From: Streptomyces melanogenes
Lineage (GTDB): Bacteria > Actinomycetota > Actinomycetes > Streptomycetales > Streptomycetaceae
DNA: 64,000 nt
Direction: 5' to 3'
Assembly (NCBI RefSeq): GCF_014649795.1
Contig: NZ_BMTS01000015.1
Coordinates: forward strand, 124,001-188,000
The notes below the pieces were generated by a model. It worked only from the letters and a program-made list of their open reading frames with translations. It did not search any database and had not been told where the DNA came from. Below are positions 15,234 through 23,064 of this stretch, piece by piece. The position numbers and the translations under genes are program-made. How positions within the stretch are numbered: position 1 is the first letter of the stretch; each line of letters opens with the position of its first letter.

Positions 15234-16615
15234 GGGCGGTCTCCTGCGGTGCTGTTCCAGGGCTCACCGGCGACGGGCTGGTGGAACGGGCTGGGCTGGG
15301 GGGAGGGTTCGGGCTGCGGCGCGCCGGGCCCGGGGGTCCCGAAGGCGGCTCCGTCGTCCCCGTAGGGGACGGTGGGCAGTGGTGCGGTCTCGTCGAAGCC
15401 GCCGTAGTCCGCGCGGCCGAGGTCCGCCCCGCTGAGGTCCGGCCCTCCGAAACCAACACTGCCGTAGTCGGCGCCGCTGTAGTCCGTGCTGCTGTAGTCC
15501 GCGTTGCTGTAGGGCGTGCCGCCGAGGTCGTTGGCGCCGAGGTCCGCGAAGCCGTTCTCCTGGAGCGGCATGTTCTCCGGCGGACGCGGGGTGGGCGTCG
15601 GCCAGCTCGGGGCGTACTGGGGCGGGGCGGGGGCCAGGGAGACCGCGCGGTAGGCGGCCGAGATGCCGGGGGCGGGGGTCGGCCCGGGCACCGCACGCGG
15701 CGGCTCGGTCCCGTAGAGCGCCTGTGTCTCGTACGAGTCGGCCGGGAGCGGGTCGGCCGTCTCGCGTTCGGCGGTGAAGCGGTCGGTCGCGAACGCGTCC
15801 GTCGGGTACGGATGCGGCGCGGGCGCCTCGTAGCGGGGGGAGGCGGGGTCGGCCGGGTGCGCCTGGGGGGTGGAGGCGTCCGGGGCGATCGCCTGGGCCG
15901 TCTCCACGCGCGCGAGGAGCGGCGCGAGCCACCGGGTGATGCGGCGGCGCACCGGGCGCGGCAGGGAGCGGACGACGAGGGCGCCGGCCACACCGGCCAG
16001 CGAGAGGCTGTACAGCGTGACGACCCAGCCGGCCGCCTGACGGCCCGCGTACAGGCCGTGGACCAGCGCGAAGCACCAGGCCGGGTAGGCCAGCATGTGC
16101 ACCGAGCGCCAGTGGCCCGCCACTCGGTCGGGGTTGGCGAAGGCGCTGCGCAGCGCGCCGGTGGCGGCCGTGACGACCATCAGGACGGCGGCGAGCGAGC
16201 CGAGGCCGATCAGGCCGTCCGAGCCGGTGACGCCGAGCCCGAAGGGCACCAGGGCGCCGAGCAGGCCCACGTGACCGACCGCGATCTTGACGGTGATGTG
16301 CACCAGCAGGAAGCCGATCGAGGCCACGGCGGTCGCGCGGTGCACGGCCTGGGCGACGAGCCGGTGGCGCGTCGTCATCAGCAGCCGGTCGGTGGCGAGC
16401 AGGCCCCAGGCGACCGAGGAGGTCAGGCAGACCAGCGACAGGACGCCGGTGGTGAAGTCCAGCGCGGCGCGGAAGCCGCCGCCGGTCGTGGCGGCCAGCA
16501 CCGGTATGAGCACCGCCGAGGCGACCAGGAGCGCGCCGGACGCTCCTCCTTTCAGCCGTCCCTTCAGGGACGGGATTTTCAGTGTCGGGGTGGAGCGGGG
16601 ACTGTGAGGGTTCAT
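15230..16615 (-). CDS. Bis-heme cytochrome b (ferric-reductase-like) with pentapeptide-repeat tail
   Basis: The protein is 461 residues from an ATG preceded by GGAG. Six hydrophobic segments fill residues 25-215. His92/His106 and His173/His186 give the two spaced histidine pairs that hold two hemes in the ferric-reductase/cytochrome b561-like fold. There is no attached FAD/NAD domain; that role may be filled by the downstream NuoF-ferredoxin fusion, whose GTG overlaps this stop. The tail from residue 220 is Pro/Ala-rich and includes ten in-register pentads at 357-406 (such as ADYSS, TDYSG, PDLSG, ADLGR), matching the pentapeptide-repeat pattern. Transmembrane electron transfer is inferred; the acceptor is unknown. 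Confidence 0.83.
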   Translation of the reverse strand: MNPHSPRSTPTLKIPSLKGRLKGGASGALLVASAVLIPVLAATTGGGFRAALDFTTGVLSLVCLTSSVAWGLLATDRLLMTTRHRLVAQAVHRATAVASIGFLLVHITVKIAVGHVGLLGALVPFGLGVTGSDGLIGLGSLAAVLMVVTAATGALRSAFANPDRVAGHWRSVHMLAYPAWCFALVHGLYAGRQAAGWVVTLYSLSLAGVAGALVVRSLPRPVRRRITRWLAPLLARVETAQAIAPDASTPQAHPADPASPRYEAPAPHPYPTDAFATDRFTAERETADPLPADSYETQALYGTEPPRAVPGPTPAPGISAAYRAVSLAPAPPQYAPSWPTPTPRPPENMPLQENGFADLGANDLGGTPYSNADYSSTDYSGADYGSVGFGGPDLSGADLGRADYGGFDETAPLPTVPYGDDGAAFGTPGPGAPQPEPSPQPSPFHQPVAGEPWNSTAGDRP

Positions 16616-16888
16616 GGGGCAACTCCGAAACGTTCAGCAAAGTGGTCCCGTGGCCGCATGCTAGGTCGCCTCATACCAAGCAGTACGGCGTTTGCTCGGT
16701 TGCCCCAGAAGAGGTCAGAAGAGGTCGGTACGCGGAGTAACCTCTGTCGGCTGAGCTCGTTGGAGTGGCTCGCGCACCCTCCGTACAGAAGCGCGTGACC
16801 CTCCGCCTACAGAGAGCGGGTGACCGTCCGCGTGTGCCCTCGTGAACGCTCAGTGCGGGCCGTGTGGGGCCTGCGGTACCCTGACGCC

Positions 16889-16927
16889 ATGCGTGCCGTA
16901 CGCCTTCTGCTTAGCGAGCCGCGCTGA
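16889..16927 (+). CDS. Leucine-rich leader peptide of leuS
   Basis: A 12-residue frame, MRAVRLLLSEPR, holds three consecutive Leu codons, CTT CTG CTT; CTT is rare in streptomycetes. It precedes a competing-hairpin region and leuS, the classic layout of ribosome-mediated attenuation. When charged tRNA-Leu is scarce, the ribosome should stall at these codons. Confidence 0.75.
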   Translation: MRAVRLLLSEPR

Positions 16928-16933
16928 TCAGTC

Positions 16934-16996
16934 CCGACCGATGGAAAAAGCCGGTCGGAATCGGCGCGGCGTCCCCTCCTGTGCGAGGGGCTTTTT
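16934..16996 (+). promoter_or_regulatory. leuS transcription attenuator
   Basis: Just after the leader stop, CCGACCG (16934-16940) pairs perfectly with CGGTCGG (16952-16958). A terminator stem CCCCTC/GAGGGG (16973-16978 with 16985-16990, loop CTGTGC) is followed by CTTTTTCGTT. Stalling of a ribosome at the Leu codons is expected to change which hairpins form and let transcription reach leuS. Alternative pairings need computed folding. Confidence 0.75.
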
Positions 16997-17051
16997 CGTT
17001 TGGTGAATGTCGCAGCCGCTGGCAGAGACGATCGATGGAGCTTTAAGGATC

Positions 17052-19925
17052 ATGAGCGAGACGAACCCCGCTGCCGCAGAGCCGGTAGCGCCGCACCGCT
17101 ACACGGCCGCCATGGCCGCCGACATCGAGGCACGCTGGCAGGACTTCTGGGACGCCGACGGCACCTACGCGGCGCCGAACCCCAGCGGTGACCTGGCCGG
17201 GGACCCGGCGGTCGTCGCCCGGCCCAAGAAGTTCATCATGGACATGTTCCCGTACCCCTCGGGCGCGGGACTGCACGTCGGGCACCCGCTGGGCTACATC
17301 GCCACGGACGTCTTCGCCCGTCACCAGCGCATGACCGGCCACAACGTGCTGCACACGCTGGGCTTCGACGCCTTCGGCCTGCCGGCCGAGCAGTACGCGG
17401 TGCAGACCGGCACGCACCCTCGGACCTCCACCGAGGCCAACATGGAGAACATGAAGGCGCAGCTGCGCCGACTGGGCCTGGGCCACGACAAGCGCCGCTC
17501 CTTCGCGACGATCGACCCGGACTACTACAAGTGGACCCAGTGGATCTTCGTCCAGATCTTCAACTCCTGGTACGACGCCGACGCGAAGAAGGCCCGCCCG
17601 ATCTCCGAGCTGGTCGCCCAGTTCGAGAGCGGTGAGCGCCAGGCTCCCACCACGCGCGCGTGGAGCGAGCTGAACGCCGCCGAGCGCGCCGAGGTCCTGG
17701 GCGGCTACCGCCTGGCGTACGCCTCGGACGCGCCGGTCAACTGGTGCCCGGGCCTGGGCACCGTGCTGGCCAACGAGGAGGTCACCGCCGACGGCCGCTC
17801 CGAGCGCGGCAACTTCCCCGTCTTCAAGGCGAAGCTGCGCCAGTGGAACATGCGCATCACCGCCTACGCGGACCGCCTGCTGGACGACCTGGACGCGCTG
17901 GACTGGCCCGAGGCCATCAAGCTGCAGCAGCGCAACTGGATCGGCCGCTCCGAGGGCGCGCGCGTGGACTTCGCGGTGGGCTCCGAGCGCGACGCCATCA
18001 CCGTCTTCACCACCCGCCAGGACACCCTGTTCGGCGCCACCTACATGGTGCTGGCACCCGAGCACGAGCTGGTCGACTCGATCGTCCCGGCCGCCTGGCC
18101 CGAGGGCACCCACGAGGTGTGGACCGGCGGACACGCCACCCCCGCCGAGGCCGTCGCCAAGTACCGCGCCTTCGCCGCGTCCAAGTCCGACGTGGAGCGC
18201 CAGGCCGACGCCAAGGAGAAGACCGGCGTCTTCACCGGCGCGTACGCGGTCAACCCGGTCAGCGGCGACCAGGTCCCCGTCTTCATCGCGGACTACGTCC
18301 TGATGGGCTACGGCACCGGCGCGATCATGGCCGTCCCGGCGCACGACGCCCGTGACTTCGCCTTCGCGCGCGCCTTCGAGCTGCCGATGCGCTGCGTCGT
18401 CGAGCCGTCGGACGACCGCGGCACCGACGCCTCCACCTGGGACGACGCCTTCGCCTCGTACGACGCCAAGCTGGTCAACTCGGCGGGCGCCGGCATCTCC
18501 CTGGACGGCCTGGGCGTCGTCGAGGCCAAGGAGAAGATCACCGACTGGCTGGCCGAGCGCGGCATCGGCGAGGGCACCGTCAACTTCCGGCTGCGCGACT
18601 GGCTGTTCAGCCGCCAGCGCTACTGGGGCGAGCCCTTCCCGATCGTCTACGACGAGGACGGCGTCGCCCACTCGCTGCCCGAGTCGATGCTGCCGCTGGA
18701 GCTGCCCGAGGTCGAGGACTACTCGCCGCGCACGTTCGACCCGGACGACGCGGACACCTCGCCCGAGACGCCGCTGTCGCGCAACGAGGACTGGGTCAAC
18801 GTCACCCTGGACCTGGGCGACGGCCCCAAGGCGTACCGTCGCGAGACCAACACCATGCCCAACTGGGCCGGTTCCTGCTGGTACGAGCTGCGCTACCTGG
18901 ACCCGCACAACAGCGAGAAGCTGGTCGACCCGGCCATCGAGCAGTACTGGATGGGCCCGCGCGAGGGCCAGCCGCACGGCGGCGTCGATCTGTACGTCGG
19001 CGGCGCCGAGCACGCCGTGCTGCACCTGCTGTACGCGCGCTTCTGGTCCAAGGTCCTGTTCGACCTGGGGCACGTCTCGTCGGCCGAGCCGTTCCACAAG
19101 CTGTACAACCAGGGCATGATCCAGGCGTACGTCTACCGGGACAGCCGCGGCTTCCCGGTGGCGGCCGCCGAGGTCGAGGAGCGCGACGGCAAGTTCTTCT
19201 TCGAGGGCGAGCCCGTCAAGCGCGAGCTGGGCAAGATGGGCAAGTCCCTGAAGAACGCGGTCACTCCGGACGAGATCTGCGCCGAGTACGGCGCGGACAC
19301 CCTGCGCCTGTACGAGATGGCGATGGGCCCGCTGGACGTGTCGCGGCCGTGGGACACGCGCGCGGTGGTCGGTCAGTACCGCCTGCTGCAGCGGCTGTGG
19401 CGCAACATCGTCGACGAGACGACCGGCGAGGTCACCGTCACCGACGCCGAGCCTGACGAGGCGACCCTGCGCGCCCTGCACAAGGCGATCGACGGCGCCG
19501 GCGGCGACCTGGCGGAGATGCGCTTCAACACCGCCATCGCCAAGATCACCGAGCTGAACAACCACCTGACCAAGGCGGGCGGCGCGCTGCCGCGTTCGGT
19601 CGCGGAGCCGCTGGTGCTGCTGGTGGCGCCGCTGGCCCCGCACATCGCCGAGGAGCTGTGGCGCAAGCTGGGCCACCAGGACTCGGTCGTCCACCAGGAC
19701 TTCCCGGTCGCCGACCCCGCGTACGTCGTGGACGAGACCGTGACCTGTGTCGTGCAGATCAAGGGCAAGGTCAAGGCGCGCCTGGAGATCCCGCCCACCA
19801 TCTCCGACGAGGAGCTGGAGAAGCTGGCCCTGGCCGACGAGGCGGTCGTGGCGGCGCTGGGCGGCGCCGGGATCCGCAAGGTCATCGTGCGGGCGCCGAA
19901 GCTGGTGAACATCGTTCCCGCGTGA
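17052..19925 (+). CDS. leuS: Leucyl-tRNA synthetase
   Basis: The enzyme (957 residues) charges tRNA-Leu and proofreads with a CP1 editing domain. Class I signatures are the HIGH-type HVGH at 75-78 within PYPSGAGLHVGH and the KMSKS-type KMGKS at about 728-732, with Gly in the middle position. The catalytic fold, the inserted editing domain (about 280-500) and the anticodon-binding helices are all present; the C-terminal domain is also intact. I chose ATG 17052 (near AAGGA, and giving the MSETN start known in streptomycetes) over the in-frame ATG at 17007. Regulation is likely by the attenuator upstream. Confidence 0.97.
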   Translation: MSETNPAAAEPVAPHRYTAAMAADIEARWQDFWDADGTYAAPNPSGDLAGDPAVVARPKKFIMDMFPYPSGAGLHVGHPLGYIATDVFARHQRMTGHNVLHTLGFDAFGLPAEQYAVQTGTHPRTSTEANMENMKAQLRRLGLGHDKRRSFATIDPDYYKWTQWIFVQIFNSWYDADAKKARPISELVAQFESGERQAPTTRAWSELNAAERAEVLGGYRLAYASDAPVNWCPGLGTVLANEEVTADGRSERGNFPVFKAKLRQWNMRITAYADRLLDDLDALDWPEAIKLQQRNWIGRSEGARVDFAVGSERDAITVFTTRQDTLFGATYMVLAPEHELVDSIVPAAWPEGTHEVWTGGHATPAEAVAKYRAFAASKSDVERQADAKEKTGVFTGAYAVNPVSGDQVPVFIADYVLMGYGTGAIMAVPAHDARDFAFARAFELPMRCVVEPSDDRGTDASTWDDAFASYDAKLVNSAGAGISLDGLGVVEAKEKITDWLAERGIGEGTVNFRLRDWLFSRQRYWGEPFPIVYDEDGVAHSLPESMLPLELPEVEDYSPRTFDPDDADTSPETPLSRNEDWVNVTLDLGDGPKAYRRETNTMPNWAGSCWYELRYLDPHNSEKLVDPAIEQYWMGPREGQPHGGVDLYVGGAEHAVLHLLYARFWSKVLFDLGHVSSAEPFHKLYNQGMIQAYVYRDSRGFPVAAAEVEERDGKFFFEGEPVKRELGKMGKSLKNAVTPDEICAEYGADTLRLYEMAMGPLDVSRPWDTRAVVGQYRLLQRLWRNIVDETTGEVTVTDAEPDEATLRALHKAIDGAGGDLAEMRFNTAIAKITELNNHLTKAGGALPRSVAEPLVLLVAPLAPHIAEELWRKLGHQDSVVHQDFPVADPAYVVDETVTCVVQIKGKVKARLEIPPTISDEELEKLALADEAVVAALGGAGIRKVIVRAPKLVNIVPA

Positions 19926-20096
19926 GCATGCGCGTGACAGCCCGCGCGTGACCGTCCCGGTGTGACGATTCCCGCGCGACGGGCGAGCGGTAGTGGGGGG
20001 TTTCCCCTACGGGCAGGTTGGGGGTTCCACGGGAACCACCGGCCTGCCCGTTCCGTTTACGGTGGAGGGAAGCCGACCGACATCGAGGGGACGTTC

Positions 20097-20819
20097 ATGG
20101 AAGCCGCGATCGCGATCCTGGCGCTGATGTTCGTCGCCTTCGTCGTCCTGGGCGTGTACCTGGCGGTCAAGGCGGTCGGCGCCGCCAGACGAGGAGTGGA
20201 GCGCACGGTCACGCAGGCCCGCAAGGCCGTCGAGGACACCACGCTCCGGGCCAAGAGCATGGGCCAGGTCGGCGTGGCCGGCGAGCTCGCACAGCTGCGG
20301 CTCTCGCTGCGCACCTCGATGCGAGCAACCCAGGACGCGCTCCACGCGCGCGTGGAGCAGGACGAGTCCCTGAAGGAGTCGCTGAGCCTCTTCGAGCGGC
20401 TGAGCGGCCATGGACACGAGCTGGACGACGAGCTCAAGCGCCTGGAGCGCGAGCCCGACAAGCTGCGCGTGGGCCAGCGGATGCCGGAGCTGCGCGAGCG
20501 TACGGAGCGGATCACGCACGCGGCGGACTCGCTGCGCTGGGCGACCCGCGACCGGGCCCGGCAGTTCGCCGACGACGACCTGGCCGCGCTGAGCGCGGAG
20601 ATCGAGGTCGAGTCCGGGGCGCTGCGGGACTGGGCGACGAAGGGGCCGACCACGGGGGTGCCCGCGGACGCGCCGACGGACGTGCCGGGCGGGATACCCG
20701 GCTCGGCCTTCGACCCGGCAGCCGGGACGGCGGCGGACGCCCCACAGGCGATCGGGGCGACGCGGCCCGCGCCCACTTACCCGTGGCAGAAGACGGCCAA
20801 GCCGGAGACGACGAACTGA
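20097..20819 (+). CDS. Membrane-anchored coiled-coil protein of unknown function
   Basis: The product is 240 residues from ATG 20097, with GAGGGG as ribosome site. A membrane helix at residues 3-25 anchors a long, charged helical region (about 30-190) rich in Arg, Glu, Leu and Ala, consistent with coiled coil, and a Pro/Gly-rich end. I recognise no enzyme motif. It stands alone between leuS and degV and appears to be a conserved streptomycete gene of unknown role. Confidence 0.78.
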   Translation: MEAAIAILALMFVAFVVLGVYLAVKAVGAARRGVERTVTQARKAVEDTTLRAKSMGQVGVAGELAQLRLSLRTSMRATQDALHARVEQDESLKESLSLFERLSGHGHELDDELKRLEREPDKLRVGQRMPELRERTERITHAADSLRWATRDRARQFADDDLAALSAEIEVESGALRDWATKGPTTGVPADAPTDVPGGIPGSAFDPAAGTAADAPQAIGATRPAPTYPWQKTAKPETTN

Positions 20820-20981
20820 GGCATGAGAACCGGGCCTGCGGGAACTGGACCCGGGGGTTCGTGACGGCCCGCCGTCGCCCGGGCACGGGCGCGCGTCCGA
20901 ACCGGTCAAGGGGGGTCCAAACTGATCATTGGACCGGGGCCGGGCTGCCGTGCGGCGCCCCCGGCGGGTAACCTCCCGCTC

Positions 20982-21827
20982 ATGTCCCGCCATGTCGCGA
21001 TCGTCACCGATTCAACGGCCTACCTGCCGCCGCAGACGATGGAGCGGCACGGCATCACCGCGGTGCCGCTGACCGTCGTCCTCGGCGACCAGGCGCTGGA
21101 GGAGGGCACCGAGATCTCGGCCCGCTCCCTCGCCCTGGCCCTGCAGAAACGCCGCTCCGTGACCACCTCGCGACCCAGCCCCGACGTGTTCGCCGCCGCC
21201 TATCGGGCCGCGGCGGAAGCCGGTGCGACCGGGATCGTCTCACTGCACCTGTCGGCCGAGTTCTCCGGCACCTACGACGCCGCCGTGCTGGCGGCGAAGA
21301 GCGCGCCGGTGCCGGTACGGGTCGTGGACACCGGGATGGTCGCGATGGCCCTCGGGTTCTGCGCGCTGGCGGCGGCGGAGGTGGCCGAGGCGGACGGCAC
21401 GCTCGACGAGGCGGTGGCCGCGGCCGAGAAGCGCGCGGCGGGCACCTCCGCCTTCTTCTACGTGGACACGCTCGACTATCTGCGCCGGGGCGGCCGGATC
21501 GGGGCGGCCCAGGCACTCCTCGGCTCGGCGCTCGCGGTCAAGCCGCTGCTCCAGCTGGAGGGCGGCCGCATCGAGATGCTGGAGAAGGTGCGCACCGCCT
21601 CCAAGGCCATCGCGCGGCTGGAGGAGATCGTCGTCGACCGCGCCGGGATGAGCCGGGTGGACATCGCCGTCCACCACCTCGCCGCGCCCGAGCGCGCGGC
21701 GGCGCTCGCGGAACGGCTGCGGGAGCGGGTGCCGGGCCTGGCGGACCTGCATGTCAGCGAGGTCGGCGCGGTGATCGGGGCGCATACGGGGCCCGGGTTG
21801 CTGGGTGCGGTGGTTTCGCCGCGCTGA
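20982..21827 (+). CDS. DegV family fatty-acid-binding protein
   Basis: The protein is 281 residues, the normal length. The N-terminal motif VAIVTDSTAYLP, the TSRPSPD loop and the SAEFSGTYDAA segment mark the two-domain DegV fold, which binds a fatty acid. In Gram-positive bacteria such proteins (FakB) hand fatty acids to the FakA kinase; a FakA partner is not in this window, so that role is only inferred. It lies upstream of comEA, as in mycobacteria. Confidence 0.93.
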   Translation: MSRHVAIVTDSTAYLPPQTMERHGITAVPLTVVLGDQALEEGTEISARSLALALQKRRSVTTSRPSPDVFAAAYRAAAEAGATGIVSLHLSAEFSGTYDAAVLAAKSAPVPVRVVDTGMVAMALGFCALAAAEVAEADGTLDEAVAAAEKRAAGTSAFFYVDTLDYLRRGGRIGAAQALLGSALAVKPLLQLEGGRIEMLEKVRTASKAIARLEEIVVDRAGMSRVDIAVHHLAAPERAAALAERLRERVPGLADLHVSEVGAVIGAHTGPGLLGAVVSPR

Positions 21828-21967
21828 GGGTGGTGGGGGACGTGTAGTCGGCTGGTCGGGCGGGTGGTCTGGCGGCGCCGGGCGCGTGATTCGTCGGCTG
21901 GGCCGTTCGTTGGGGGCGGCCGACCGGTGTGAGTTACGCGTACGAGTCACCCGTACGAGTGGCGAAG

Positions 21968-21994
21968 ATATCCACAACTGCTGGGTTATCCACG
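21968..21994 (+). promoter_or_regulatory. Pair of DnaA-box-like nonamers upstream of comEA
   Basis: ATATCCACA (21968-21976) and TTATCCACG (21986-21994) each differ by one base from TTATCCACA. They lie in the same orientation 18 bp apart, in the 217-bp gap before comEA. They could bind DnaA cooperatively, but there is no direct proof. Confidence 0.35.
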
Positions 21995-22044
21995 GGAATT
22001 GGGCCTGCTCAGCGGGGTCGGGCGGAGCTGCCTACGGTCGTGGC

Positions 22045-23064
22045 ATGGCTATCCGATCACCACGCATCGCAACGAGCGGGCCGGGCCGCGCTCCGGGTTC
22101 GGACGGCCGTGCCCGCCATGGTCACGGTCGTCGCACACGCGGCACCCGGGTCCGTGCCTCCGCAGGAACTGCCGCGCGGCGGCGGGCGGAGGCACTGCTC
22201 CCGGCGCCCGCGCCGACTGTTCCGCCCACACCCGCGCCTCCGCAACCTGATCCGCCGGACCTGCCCGATCCGTCAGTCCCTTCAGCCCCGCCACGTCCAC
22301 CCGTGCCCGTCCCGACGCCGTCAACTCCGTCTGCTGGAAGCGGCTTTCCAGGCGTGCGGGAGCGGGCCTGGGTGGCGCTGTGGGAGCGGCTGCCGGTGTG
22401 GGTGCAGGCGCGGTGCGGGCTCACGCCGAGGAGTCTGGCCGCGCTGAGTGTGGTGCTGATCGTGGCCGTGGGGTTCGCCGTGCAGCACTTCTGGGCGGGG
22501 CGGCCCGAGCCCGTGCGCGCCCCGGAAAGGGTGACGGGACCGGCGCCTCCCGTCCGCGTGGCGAGCCCCGGCCCGAGCCCGGTGCCGGTGGCCGGGGTGA
22601 GTGGGGCGCCCGGGCCGTCTCCGAGCGGGGGCATCGTGGTCGACGTCAGCGGCAAGGTGCGGCGACCGGGGATCCATCGGCTGCCGCCGGGCTCCCGGGT
22701 CGCGGACGCGCTGGCGGCGGCGGGTGGCGTACGGGACGGGGTGGATGTCACCGGACTCAACCGGGCGAGGGTGCTCATGGACGGCGAGCAGGTGGTCGTG
22801 GGCGTGCCCGGCGCGGTGCCGGGCGGGGCCGCGCCGGTCGCCGGTGGCGGAGGGAGCGCTGGGGCGGGCGGGGCGCCGGTCAGCCTGGGCTCCGCCACGG
22901 TGGATCAGCTGGACGCGCTGCCGGGGGTGGGTCCCGTGCTCGCCCAGCACATCGTCGACTACCGCGCCCAGCACGGCGGATTCCGGTCCGTCGACGAGTT
23001 GCGGGAGGTCAACGGGATCGGTGACCGCCGGTTCGAGGACCTCCGCCCGCTGGTGCGGCCATGA
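22045..23064 (+). CDS. comEA: ComEA-like DNA-binding competence protein
   Basis: The protein is 339 residues from ATG 22045. A Pro/Arg-rich N-terminus (1-100) precedes a membrane helix at about 135-155. A SLBB domain (about 205-260, IVVDVSGKVRRPGIHRLPPG) and a C-terminal double helix-hairpin-helix domain (LDALPGVGPVLAQHIVDYR and VNGIGDRRFEDL) follow. This is the ComEA architecture: an extracellular module that binds double-stranded DNA for uptake. The stop overlaps the ATG of comEC (ATGA), so they are coupled. Natural transformation is not established in streptomycetes, so the real role is open. Confidence 0.92.
   Translation: MAIRSPRIATSGPGRAPGSDGRARHGHGRRTRGTRVRASAGTAARRRAEALLPAPAPTVPPTPAPPQPDPPDLPDPSVPSAPPRPPVPVPTPSTPSAGSGFPGVRERAWVALWERLPVWVQARCGLTPRSLAALSVVLIVAVGFAVQHFWAGRPEPVRAPERVTGPAPPVRVASPGPSPVPVAGVSGAPGPSPSGGIVVDVSGKVRRPGIHRLPPGSRVADALAAAGGVRDGVDVTGLNRARVLMDGEQVVVGVPGAVPGGAAPVAGGGGSAGAGGAPVSLGSATVDQLDALPGVGPVLAQHIVDYRAQHGGFRSVDELREVNGIGDRRFEDLRPLVRP

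Noticed and set aside
17043..19694. 883-codon minus-strand open frame over leuS
   Set aside because: Shadow of leuS; composition is repetitive and no domain is visible.
21968..21994. DnaA-like boxes as a replication origin
   Set aside because: Only two imperfect boxes; oriC in Streptomyces has many boxes between dnaA and dnaN, not seen here.
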